DNA from: Janthinobacterium sp. SUN073
GTDB taxonomy: Bacteria > Pseudomonadota > Gammaproteobacteria > Burkholderiales > Burkholderiaceae_D
Length of the DNA: 64,000 nt
Direction of reading: 5' to 3'
Assembly (NCBI RefSeq): GCF_030397665.1
Contig: NZ_JAPUBT010000014.1
Coordinates: 6,744 to 70,743 of the forward strand
A program made the translations under genes and the position numbers. Within the stretch, counting starts at the first letter, position 1; each line of letters opens with the position of its first letter. Of the stretch, positions 8,491-17,801 are shown one piece after another. The notes beneath the pieces were generated by a model. It was not told the origin of the DNA. It searched no databases and worked only from the letters and a program-made list of their open reading frames with translations.

Positions 8491-9786
8491 TTAGAACCAG
8501 GTTTCTACCTGGAAACCATACGAGGTGCCGCTGGTATTGTTGTTGTAGATCGGGCCGCCGTTGTTCGACGCATTGACCGACGCGGTGGCCGCATCGTTCC
8601 ATTTGCCGTATGTGACAAAAGCGCGCAGTTCAGGACGCGACCACAGGCCAGGGCCGGCCGAGATCGTCGGCGCGATGGTCAGCTTGGTCAGGCGCTTGGC
8701 CGGCAGGCCACCCGCTTGCGTCACTCTGTCCGTCCCTAGTTCACCCACCAGCTTGAAGTTGTTGGTGAACGCGTACACAGGGCGCACGCCGACCGAGGTC
8801 CAGGTCGAGGAACCATTGGCGTTCGACTCGTCTTTTTGCCACAGGGCGACGAATTCCATGCCAAAGTTTTCCATCGGCTGGATCGCCATGTCATTGAAGA
8901 TGCGCGTGCGTTTCACGTCCGAACCCAAACCGGTGTCGCCCGAGGCGCCGAATTGCGCGCCCTTGCCCGTACCAGGACCGACGCCGTATTGCACGCCGAA
9001 GGTATTGCCGCCGCCAAACACTTTACCTTGACGGTGGAAGGCCGACAGTTGCCAGCCGTTATTGCGCTTGCCGAGGATGTCGTTGTCCTTGCCTTCGCCG
9101 ATGATGTAGGTCGCGGCCAGGTCCAGCGTGCCGTTTTCATTGACGGGAATCTCGCCGTAGATGAAGTTCTGGCGCACGGCCGAACGGGTGCCGAGGAAGG
9201 CACCCGGCTTGCCGCTGATCGTGCCGAGGCTGTCATCGAACTTGTTGAAGTCGTTGTCCTTGAAGAAGGCGTACGAGAATTTACCCGGTCCTGCAGGAAT
9301 GCGGTCCAGGCCGGCGCCCGTGCCGTTCATGTTGATGTATTGCAGATCCAGCATGTGGATGTCAGGACGGTAGTAGAAGCGCTTACCGATCCAGGCCGTG
9401 CCGCCGTTCAGGAAGTCCAGTCCCTGCGCTTCGACATACGCCTTGACGATGCCCACCTTGTTGTCGCCGAAATCCGAGTTTGGCGCGTAGGCGTTGACCC
9501 AGATGGTGGCCAGGTAGTTCACGCCGCCGGACTTGGCGACGGACTTGGTGTAGCCGAATTCCGTGTAGGCGTCGCACTCATTGCCCAGACGATACTTCAT
9601 GGTATTGCCGCCCAGACCAAAGCAGCCTTGCGAGCCGCCACCGCCCGAAGTATTGCTGCCGGCGCCGGCGCGCAGGTAGCCGTGGAAGCCTTCGGTATCG
9701 CTTGGGTACATGGGATCGGCAAGGGCGGAAGCGCTGGCGATGGCCAGGATCAGGGCAGGTAAGGTTTTCAATGCAGTGCGATTCAT
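8491..9786 (-). CDS. LamB/maltoporin-family outer-membrane sugar porin
   Basis: 431 residues with a signal peptide (cleavage near ALADP). The mature N-terminus carries the LamB signature: FHGYLRAG, then CFGLGGNTMKYRLGNECD, then WIGKRFYYRPDIHMLDLQY, and GAGLDRI. The C-terminus ends in an aromatic residue (ETWF), as expected for a BAM-assembled barrel. ATG is preceded by TCTGGAGA on the minus strand. It is divergently transcribed from a polyol ABC transporter across a 310-base region rich in GATACT motifs, so its probable job is outer-membrane entry of the same polyol or a related sugar rather than maltodextrin. Substrate assignment is inference from context. Confidence 0.88.
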   Translation of the reverse strand: MNRTALKTLPALILAIASASALADPMYPSDTEGFHGYLRAGAGSNTSGGGGSQGCFGLGGNTMKYRLGNECDAYTEFGYTKSVAKSGGVNYLATIWVNAYAPNSDFGDNKVGIVKAYVEAQGLDFLNGGTAWIGKRFYYRPDIHMLDLQYINMNGTGAGLDRIPAGPGKFSYAFFKDNDFNKFDDSLGTISGKPGAFLGTRSAVRQNFIYGEIPVNENGTLDLAATYIIGEGKDNDILGKRNNGWQLSAFHRQGKVFGGGNTFGVQYGVGPGTGKGAQFGASGDTGLGSDVKRTRIFNDMAIQPMENFGMEFVALWQKDESNANGSSTWTSVGVRPVYAFTNNFKLVGELGTDRVTQAGGLPAKRLTKLTIAPTISAGPGLWSRPELRAFVTYGKWNDAATASVNASNNGGPIYNNNTSGTSYGFQVETWF

Positions 9787-9914
9787 GCGGTCTCCAGAAA
9801 AATGTAGGTGGTAGCGCTGGCGCCCAAGAGGAGGGCCAGCGCATACGGTCTAATGCCGAAAACCAAGTCTAGCAGCGCTTTTTTAACCAGGCCGATACAA
9901 AACGTACAAGTGAC

Positions 9915-10019
9915 GATACTTTCTTTCAAAGTGTTGTTTTTACTCAATATCGATACTCTGGTGCATAGCGGGTCTGCAAAAGAGTATCGAATTGCGGTTT
10001 TGGAGTATCAGAAAGTATC
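9915..10019. promoter_or_regulatory. GATACT motif array in the porin / polyol-transporter divergent promoter region
   Basis: Five copies of GATACT or its complement lie within 105 bases: GATACT at 9915 and 9952, AGTATC at 9984, 10004 and 10014. Two nested inverted repeats are nearly co-centred: GATACTTTC (9915-9923) with GAAAGTATC (10011-10019), and TCGATACTCT (9950-9959) with AGAGTATCGA (9981-9990). The arrangement suits an activator acting on both divergent promoters; the two AraC regulators at the end of the operon are the obvious candidates. Confidence 0.7.
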
Positions 10020-10096
10020 AAAGTCCGGTGCTACATTGTGGTCGTGGTGCTAAGTACCTGAGCATTGCCAACGACAAAAAACACTGGAGACACACA

Positions 10097-11407
10097 ATGA
10101 AACGTTCCGCCATTGCCGCGCTGTGCGCCGGCGCCTTCTGCTTCGCCTCGTCCGCGATTGCCGCCACCGACCTGGTCATCGCCACCGTCAACAACGGCCA
10201 CATGATCGAAATGCAAAAGCTCAGCAAGTTCTTCGAGCAAGCCAATCCCGATATCAAGCTCAAATGGGTGACCCTGGAAGAGGGCGTCTTGCGCCAGCGC
10301 ATGACCACCGATATCGCCACCAAGGGCGGCCAGTTCGACGTGATGACCATCGGCCTGTATGAAACGCCCATCTGGGGCAAGAAAAACTGGCTGATCCCCA
10401 TCAAGCCGGACGCCAGATACGATATCGACGACTTGCTGCCGGCCATACGCGAAGGCCTTTCCGGCGACGGCAAACTGTACGCGTCACCGTTCTATGGCGA
10501 AAGCTCGATGATCATGTACCGCAGCGACCTGGTCAAAAAAGCGGGCGTGACGATCGAAGACCGTCCCACCTGGAACCAGTTGCGTGACGTGGCCGCCAAG
10601 CTGCACGATCCGGCCAACGGCGTGTACGGCATCTGCCTGCGCGGCAAGCCGGGTTGGGGCGACAACATGGCCCTGATCACCACCATGGCCAATTCCTACG
10701 GCGGCCAGCTGTTCGACATGCAGTGGAAACCGCAATTTACCAGCAAGCCGTGGAAGGACGCGGTCACCATGTATGTCGACCTGATGAAGAAATATGGCCC
10801 TCCGGGCGCCGCCGCCAACAGTTTCAATGAAAACCTGGCGCTGTTCAACCAGGGCAAGTGCGGCATCTGGATCGACGCGACGATCGCCGCCTCCTTCATC
10901 ACGGACCCCAAGCAAAGCAAGGTGGCCGACAAGGTGGCGTTTGCCCAGTCGCCCATCGGCGTGACGGAGCGGGGCGCCAACTGGCTGTGGATCTGGTCGC
11001 TGGCGATTCCATCGAGCTCGAAGCACCCGAATGAAGCGCAACGCTTCATCAACTGGGCCACCTCGCCCGATTACGTGAAACTGGTGGCCAAGGAAACGAG
11101 CTGGGCCAACGTACCGACGGGCACGCGCAAGTCGACATATGCCAGCCCCGAGTTCCAGAAAGTGGCGAAATTTGCCGCCGCCGAAGGCAAGGCCCTGGCC
11201 ACCACGCGCGCCGTGCAAAGCACCATGCTGCCGTCGCCGTACGTGGGCGTGCAATTTGCGTCCATCCCAGAATTCCAGGTGATCGGCGTGGCGGCCGGCC
11301 AGCAGATGGCGGCGGCGCTGCTGGGCAAGGTGACGGTCGAGCAGGCGCTGGAGTTGTCGCAGCAGACGGCGGAACGCGAGATGCGTAAAGGTGGTTATTA
11401 CAAGTAA
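10097..11407 (+). CDS. mtlE: Polyol ABC transporter periplasmic binding protein
   Basis: 436 residues with a Sec signal peptide (MKRSAIAALCAGAFCFASSAIA) and a family 1 extracellular solute-binding fold; TDLVIATVNNGHMIEM and FDVMTIGLYETPIW are typical of the mannitol/sorbitol-binding group (MtlE/SmoE). It would capture the polyol in the periplasm and deliver it to the two permeases downstream. ATG 10097 follows CTGGAGA. A longer frame to 9992 would run through the operator array and is rejected. It is the first gene of a six- or seven-gene transport and catabolic unit. Mannitol versus sorbitol or arabitol cannot be resolved from sequence alone. Confidence 0.88.
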   Translation: MKRSAIAALCAGAFCFASSAIAATDLVIATVNNGHMIEMQKLSKFFEQANPDIKLKWVTLEEGVLRQRMTTDIATKGGQFDVMTIGLYETPIWGKKNWLIPIKPDARYDIDDLLPAIREGLSGDGKLYASPFYGESSMIMYRSDLVKKAGVTIEDRPTWNQLRDVAAKLHDPANGVYGICLRGKPGWGDNMALITTMANSYGGQLFDMQWKPQFTSKPWKDAVTMYVDLMKKYGPPGAAANSFNENLALFNQGKCGIWIDATIAASFITDPKQSKVADKVAFAQSPIGVTERGANWLWIWSLAIPSSSKHPNEAQRFINWATSPDYVKLVAKETSWANVPTGTRKSTYASPEFQKVAKFAAAEGKALATTRAVQSTMLPSPYVGVQFASIPEFQVIGVAAGQQMAAALLGKVTVEQALELSQQTAEREMRKGGYYK

Positions 11408-11486
11408 GACGATAGCCTGCCAAACCTGCTGCGCGGTTTGTAGTATGCAAACAGGTGATGCTGTTGTAACCCGAAAGGCGAAAGCT

Positions 11487-11513
11487 GGGGTCGGACCCTC
11501 AGGGTCCGACCCC
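11487..11513. repeat. Intergenic palindrome, family A, copy 1
   Basis: 13-bp perfect arms GGGGTCGGACCCT and AGGGTCCGACCCC around a single central base, in the 158-base gap between the binding protein and the first permease. A near-identical copy in opposite orientation lies at 19977-20003; similarity extends outside the dyad (GCTGGGG...GGGGTAT side sequences). It could form a strong RNA hairpin that lets the abundant binding-protein mRNA exceed that of the permeases. Confidence 0.85.
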
Positions 11514-11565
11514 GGTATCTTGGCCTTGCGGGTTTAAAAGATACCTTACGTCTCAAGAGAACCCT

Positions 11566-12426
11566 ATGAAACGCCTTATCCCCCGGACTTTGCTGACGCC
11601 GGCCGTGGTCGCCGTCTCCGTCATTTCCGTGATCCCGCTGCTGATCACCCTGTTTTACGCGTTCGTGCGCTATTCCATGCTCGATCCGAGCGGCCATCCT
11701 TTCCATGGCCTGGCCAATTTCCATTTTTTCTTTACCGATGCCTCGTTCCTGCCCGCATTGCAGAACACCTTTACCCTGCTGTTTTCCGTCATGCTGATCA
11801 CGGTGGTGCTGGGCACGGCGCTGGGCTTGCTGATCAATGAAGCGTTCCCCGGGCGCGCCATCGTGCGCGTGCTCTTGATCTCGCCGTTCCTCGTCATGCC
11901 GGCCGTGAACGCCCTGATGTGGAAGAACATGCTGCTCAATCCGATCTACGGCCTGTTCGCGCAAATCAGCATCTTCTTTGGCGCCACGCCCGTCGACTGG
12001 CTGTCGGCCCACCCGCTGTTTTCCATCATCATGATGGTCTCGTGGCAATGGCTGCCGTTTGCCTGCCTGATCTTCATGACGGCCCTGCAATCGATGGACC
12101 GCGAGCAGCTGGAAGCGGCGCGCATGGATGGCGCCACCTATTTGCAGCAGTTGCGCTATCTCTACATTCCCCACCTGGGCCGCGCCGTCTCGGTGGTGCT
12201 GATGATCGAGATGATCTTCCTGCTGTCGATCTTCGCGGAAATCTTCACTACCACGGGCGGCGGTCCCGGTTTCGACACGACCACCATCACCTTCATGATC
12301 TATCAGCAGGCGCTGCTGTCGTATGACGTGGGAGCGGCCTCGGCCGGTGCCCTGTTCGCCGTGCTCATCGCCAACATCGCCGCCTTTTTCCTGATGCGCG
12401 TCATCGGCAAGAATCTGTCGAAATAA
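11566..12426 (+). CDS. mtlF: Polyol ABC transporter permease
   Basis: 286-residue inner-membrane protein of the MalF-type permease family with about six hydrophobic segments. The cytoplasmic EAA loop that docks with the ATPase is clear (EQLEAARMDGATYLQQLRYL). ATG 11566 follows AGAGAACCCT. It forms the membrane channel with the next gene, 7 bases downstream. The gap from mtlE contains a strong dyad, so expression could be lower than that of the binding protein. Confidence 0.9.
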   Translation: MKRLIPRTLLTPAVVAVSVISVIPLLITLFYAFVRYSMLDPSGHPFHGLANFHFFFTDASFLPALQNTFTLLFSVMLITVVLGTALGLLINEAFPGRAIVRVLLISPFLVMPAVNALMWKNMLLNPIYGLFAQISIFFGATPVDWLSAHPLFSIIMMVSWQWLPFACLIFMTALQSMDREQLEAARMDGATYLQQLRYLYIPHLGRAVSVVLMIEMIFLLSIFAEIFTTTGGGPGFDTTTITFMIYQQALLSYDVGAASAGALFAVLIANIAAFFLMRVIGKNLSK

Positions 12427-12433
12427 GGAGACC

Positions 12434-13255
12434 TTGATGCATAGCAAATTCAATCTGTATGGCCGCACGGCCGCCGCCTGGCTGTGTGCGCTGCTGCTGT
12501 TCTTTCCCATCTTCTGGCTGGGCCTGATGGCCTTCAAGACGGAAGGGCAAGCCATTTCCACGCCGCCCCTGCTGTTCTTCACGCCGACCCTCGACAGCTT
12601 CCGCGAAGTGCTGGCGCGCGACAATTACTTCGGCTACGCGTGGAACTCGCTGTTTACCAGCGTGGTGTCCACCGCCATCGGCCTCTTGATCGCCATCCCG
12701 GCCGCCTATTCGATGGCTTTCTTTCCCACGGGAGGCACCATCGGTTTGCTGAAATTCATGCTCAGCTCGCGCTACATGCCCGGCGTGGGCGCCCTGATGC
12801 CCATCTATATCTGCTACCAGTACTTCGGCCTGCTTGACACGCGCATCGGCCTGACCATCATGTTCATGCTGATGAACCTGCCCATCATGATCTGGCTGCT
12901 GTACACCAGCATGAAGGAGCTGCCGCGCGAAATTTTAGAGGCGTCGCGCATGGATGGCGCCACCGTGTGGGATGAATTCCGCCACGTCGTGCTGCCCCTG
13001 TCCGTGGGTGGCATCGCTTCCACGGCCCTCGTGTGCATGGTGTGGTCGTGGAATGAATCGTTCTGGTCGCTGAACCTGGGGGCATCGAACGCGGGCACGC
13101 TGGCCTGGCTCATCGCCTCGTATTCCAGCCCGGAGGGCCTGTTCTGGGCGAAATTGTCGGCCGCTTCCCTGATGGCCATCGCGCCCATCATGGCGCTGGG
13201 CTGGTTCTGCCAAAAACAACTGGTCCAGGGTATGACCTTTGGCGCCGTCAAGTAG
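12434..13255 (+). CDS. mtlG: Polyol ABC transporter permease
   Basis: 273-residue partner permease of the MalG type, with six predicted membrane helices and an EAA loop (EILEASRMDGATVWDEFRHV). ATG 12434 follows AAGGAGA at near-ideal spacing, and the gene is only 7 bases after mtlF, so translation is probably coupled. It completes the heterodimeric membrane domain. Confidence 0.9.
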   Translation: MMHSKFNLYGRTAAAWLCALLLFFPIFWLGLMAFKTEGQAISTPPLLFFTPTLDSFREVLARDNYFGYAWNSLFTSVVSTAIGLLIAIPAAYSMAFFPTGGTIGLLKFMLSSRYMPGVGALMPIYICYQYFGLLDTRIGLTIMFMLMNLPIMIWLLYTSMKELPREILEASRMDGATVWDEFRHVVLPLSVGGIASTALVCMVWSWNESFWSLNLGASNAGTLAWLIASYSSPEGLFWAKLSAASLMAIAPIMALGWFCQKQLVQGMTFGAVK

Positions 13256-13285
13256 CATCGAAAACAAATCAGAAATGAGACTATC

Positions 13286-14334
13286 ATGGCTTACCTTCAA
13301 CTGAGCAATATCGAAAAATTCTTTGGCGAGCACCGCGCCATCAAGGGCATCGACCTGGACATCCAACAGGGCGAGTTCGTCGTCTTCGTGGGACCGTCCG
13401 GTTGCGGGAAATCCACCCTGCTGCGCCTGATCGCGGGCCTGGAACCGATCGACGGCGGCAAGCTGTCGCTCGACGGGCGCGACATCACGAACGTGCCGTC
13501 GTCCAAGCGCGACCTGGCGATGGTATTCCAGTCATATGCGCTGTATCCGCACATGACGGTGTTCCAGAACATGTCCTTTGCGCTGAAACTGGCCGGCGTC
13601 GATCCGGCCATCGTCCGCGAAAAAGTCGACAAGGCGGCCGCCATCCTCGACCTGGGGAAATACCTGGAGCGCACGCCCAAAGAATTGTCGGGCGGCCAGC
13701 GCCAGAGGGTGGCCATCGGCCGCGCCATCGTGCGCGACCCGAAAGTGTTCTTGTTCGACGAACCGCTGTCGAATCTCGATGCGGCCCTGCGCGTGCAGAC
13801 GCGCATCGAGATCGCCAAGCTGCACCGCGAGCTGGGCGCCACCACCATCTATGTCACGCATGACCAGGTCGAGGCGATGACACTGGCCGACAGGGTGGTG
13901 GTGCTGCGCGACGGGCAGATCGAGCAGCATGGCTCGCCATTGGAACTGTATGACCATCCCGCCAACCGTTTTGTGGCGCAATTCATCGGCACGCCCAGCA
14001 TGAACGTGGTGCCCGCCGACGCCGCGCCGCAGTTGCTGGCGCAGGCGGGCAGCGCGGCGCAGGCGGACGGCTTCGTCGGCATCCGCCCCGAGCACGTGCA
14101 CCTGGGCACGGCGCAGCCGGGCAGCGTGCCCGTCATCGTCGACCTGGTCGAGTCCCTGGGCGTGGAAACGCTGACCTATGTGCGCTTGCCGAACAATGTG
14201 CAGGTGGTCTCGCGCGGCGCCGAACGCAGCAGCCTGCAGCCGGGCCAGCAGACGCATTTGACGTTCGAACCGGGCTTCGTCCACTATTTTGACCGCGCCG
14301 GCAAGACCTATGCGGCCGCGAAAGGAGCGCTGTA

Positions 14335-14335
<1 letters not shown>
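13286..14335 (+). CDS. mtlK: Polyol ABC transporter ATP-binding protein
   Basis: 349 residues of the MalK/UgpC type. Walker A GPSGCGKST (residues 36-44), Q-loop VFQSYALYPHM, signature LSGGQRQRVAIGRA, Walker B VFLFDEPLSNLDAA and the H-loop VTHDQ are all intact, followed by a C-terminal TOBE-like regulatory domain (about residues 235-349). It energises import through the two upstream permeases. Its stop codon overlaps the start of the dehydrogenase by one base (TAATG). Confidence 0.93.
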
Positions 14336-15816
<1,481 letters not shown>

Positions 15817-15830
15817 GGGGAGGGCGCGCC

Positions 15831-16748
15831 ATGCCACGCAAAGCCGATGTTTCGTTGCCGCAGATGGAGCTGGAACAGCAGCGCGACGCCACGCCCGGTT
15901 TCGAGCCGAAAGGCAGTTTCGGTTTCATCCGCTACCTGGAGCACGGCTTTCCGAATGCGCTGGTGCGCTGGCATTATCACGACGAGTACGAGCTGCACCT
16001 GATCGTCGAGACGAGCGGCAAGGTCTTCGTGGGCGATTATATCGGCCAGTTTGCGCCCGGCCATTTGGTGCTGACGGGGCCGCGCGTGCCGCACAACTGG
16101 GTCTCGCTCGACACGCCGCCGGAAGGCGTGGCCCTGCGCGACATGGTGCTCCAGTTTTCGCATGCGCCGCTGGCGTCAATGGCCGCCGTCATCCCGGAAC
16201 TGAAAGGGATTTTCCCGCTGCTGCAGCGTGCCCTGCATGGCGTGGAATTTTTCGGCGTCAGTGAGCAGTCGCTGCGGCGCTTCCGGCGCATCCGCGACAG
16301 CAGCGGCCTGCCGCGCTTCATCGAGTTTCTGACACTGCTGGGTGAACTGGCGCAGACCAGCGATTACCAATTGCTGTCGACGGTGCCCATGCAGTCGAGC
16401 GACGATGACGTGGCTTTGGCGCGCATCAGTTCAGCCATCAACTTCATCGTGCACAATTACAGCAGCCAGTTTTCGTTGAAACAGCTGGCCGAGCAAGTGG
16501 ACATGCCTGAGCGGACGTTTTCGCGCTTCTTTCGCAGCGCCACGGGCAACAGCTTCACGGACTTCGTCAACCGCCTGCGCATCAACAAGGCGTGCCAGCT
16601 GCTGATGGAGACGGAGCGCTATGTCAGCAACATCTGCTACGAGGCGGGTTTTAACAATGTGGCCAATTTCAACCGGCGCTTCCTGGAATTGAAGGGCATG
16701 ACGCCGAAGGAGTTTCGCCAGCAGGCGCTGGGCCGTTTTGGCGCCTGA
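15831..16748 (+). CDS. AraC-family regulator, MtlR-like (first of a tandem pair)
   Basis: 305 residues: N-terminal cupin-like sensor (RWHYHDEYELHLIV, FVGDYIGQFAPGHLVLTGPRVPHNW) and a C-terminal double helix-turn-helix ending NFNRRFLELKGMTPKEFR. Start ATG 15831 follows GAGGGGAGGG, 14 bases after the dehydrogenase stop, so it is probably in the same operon. The domain layout fits the MtlR activators of pseudomonad mannitol operons. The next gene is a close paralogue with the same architecture. Likely target: the GATACT array between porin and transporter. Confidence 0.88.
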   Translation: MPRKADVSLPQMELEQQRDATPGFEPKGSFGFIRYLEHGFPNALVRWHYHDEYELHLIVETSGKVFVGDYIGQFAPGHLVLTGPRVPHNWVSLDTPPEGVALRDMVLQFSHAPLASMAAVIPELKGIFPLLQRALHGVEFFGVSEQSLRRFRRIRDSSGLPRFIEFLTLLGELAQTSDYQLLSTVPMQSSDDDVALARISSAINFIVHNYSSQFSLKQLAEQVDMPERTFSRFFRSATGNSFTDFVNRLRINKACQLLMETERYVSNICYEAGFNNVANFNRRFLELKGMTPKEFRQQALGRFGA

Positions 16749-16803
16749 GGTTTTTTGAGGTACATTCGATGACACGGGCGGGGACAGCCTGAGAGAGACA
16801 AGC

Positions 16804-17730
16804 ATGGAACACCTATGGCAGAAGGACAGCGAGCGCAAGGCGCCCGAGCTGGAACGGGAAAGCTACGATGGCATCATCAATTACCTGGAACACGGCTATC
16901 CCAGCTCGCGCGTGCGCTGGCACTGTCACGAGGAATATGAGCTGCACCTGATCGTCGCCACCAGCGGACGCCTGTTCGTGGGCGATTATATCGGCGAATT
17001 CTCGCCCGGCCACCTGGTGCTGACGGGCCCGCGCCTGCCGCACAACTGGATTTCCAACGTGGTACCGGAAGGGGGCGTGGCCTTGCGCGACATGATCGTG
17101 CAGTTCGCCCACGCGCCGCTGGCCGGCGCCGCGCGCGTCATCCCCGAACTGCGCGAGCTGCTGCCGCTGCTGGAGCGCTCCAGCTATGGCGTGGAGTTTT
17201 TCGACATGGGCCACGAGGCCGAGCAGCACCTGGCGCGTATCCGCGCCAGGCATGGTGCCGAGCGCTTCGCCGAATTCGTGCAACTGATGAGCAAGCTGGC
17301 GCGCACGGCCAACTATCGCTTGCTGTCGAGCGCTTCGCTGCGGTCCTACGACGATGACGCCACCCTGGTCAAGGTGAATGCCGTCCTCAATTACATCACC
17401 GATAATTACCGCGAGCCGATTTCGGCGGAAATGCTGGCCGAGCAGGTGGGCATGTCGCTGAGTAAATTCTCGCGTTTCTTCCGCAAGGCGACGGGCAACA
17501 GCTTCACGGATTTCATCAGCCGTCTGCGCATCAACAAGGCCTGCCAGTTGCTGATGGATACCGACCAGTATGTGTCCAACGTCTGCTACGACGTGGGTTT
17601 CCAGAACGTGGCCAATTTCAACCGCCGCTTCCTGCAGGTGAAGGGCGTCACGCCCAAGGAATTCCGGCGCCAGGCCGATGGGCGCTTTGGCGGCATCGGC
17701 GGGCCTGTTGCGGATACGCCACGGGCCTGA
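16804..17730 (+). CDS. AraC-family regulator, MtlR-like (second of a tandem pair)
   Basis: 308 residues, colinear with the preceding regulator. The cupin (RWHCHEEYELHLIV, FVGDYIGEFSPGHLVLTGPRLPHNW) and the HTH domain (RFFRKATGNSFTDFISRLRINKACQLLM) are near-identical in motif, while the middle segment has diverged (DMGHEAEQHLARIRARH), as expected if ligand or dimer partner differs. It follows after 55 bases and is probably co-transcribed. It may be a second polyol sensor, an antagonist, or a heterodimer partner; sequence alone does not separate these. Confidence 0.87.
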   Translation: MEHLWQKDSERKAPELERESYDGIINYLEHGYPSSRVRWHCHEEYELHLIVATSGRLFVGDYIGEFSPGHLVLTGPRLPHNWISNVVPEGGVALRDMIVQFAHAPLAGAARVIPELRELLPLLERSSYGVEFFDMGHEAEQHLARIRARHGAERFAEFVQLMSKLARTANYRLLSSASLRSYDDDATLVKVNAVLNYITDNYREPISAEMLAEQVGMSLSKFSRFFRKATGNSFTDFISRLRINKACQLLMDTDQYVSNVCYDVGFQNVANFNRRFLQVKGVTPKEFRRQADGRFGGIGGPVADTPRA

Positions 17731-17801
17731 AGGCTGTCATGGGCTTGTCACTTTGCCCAGTTACTCTCCACGGCTTCAATCCCACCTTAGCCGAGGAATG
17801 C

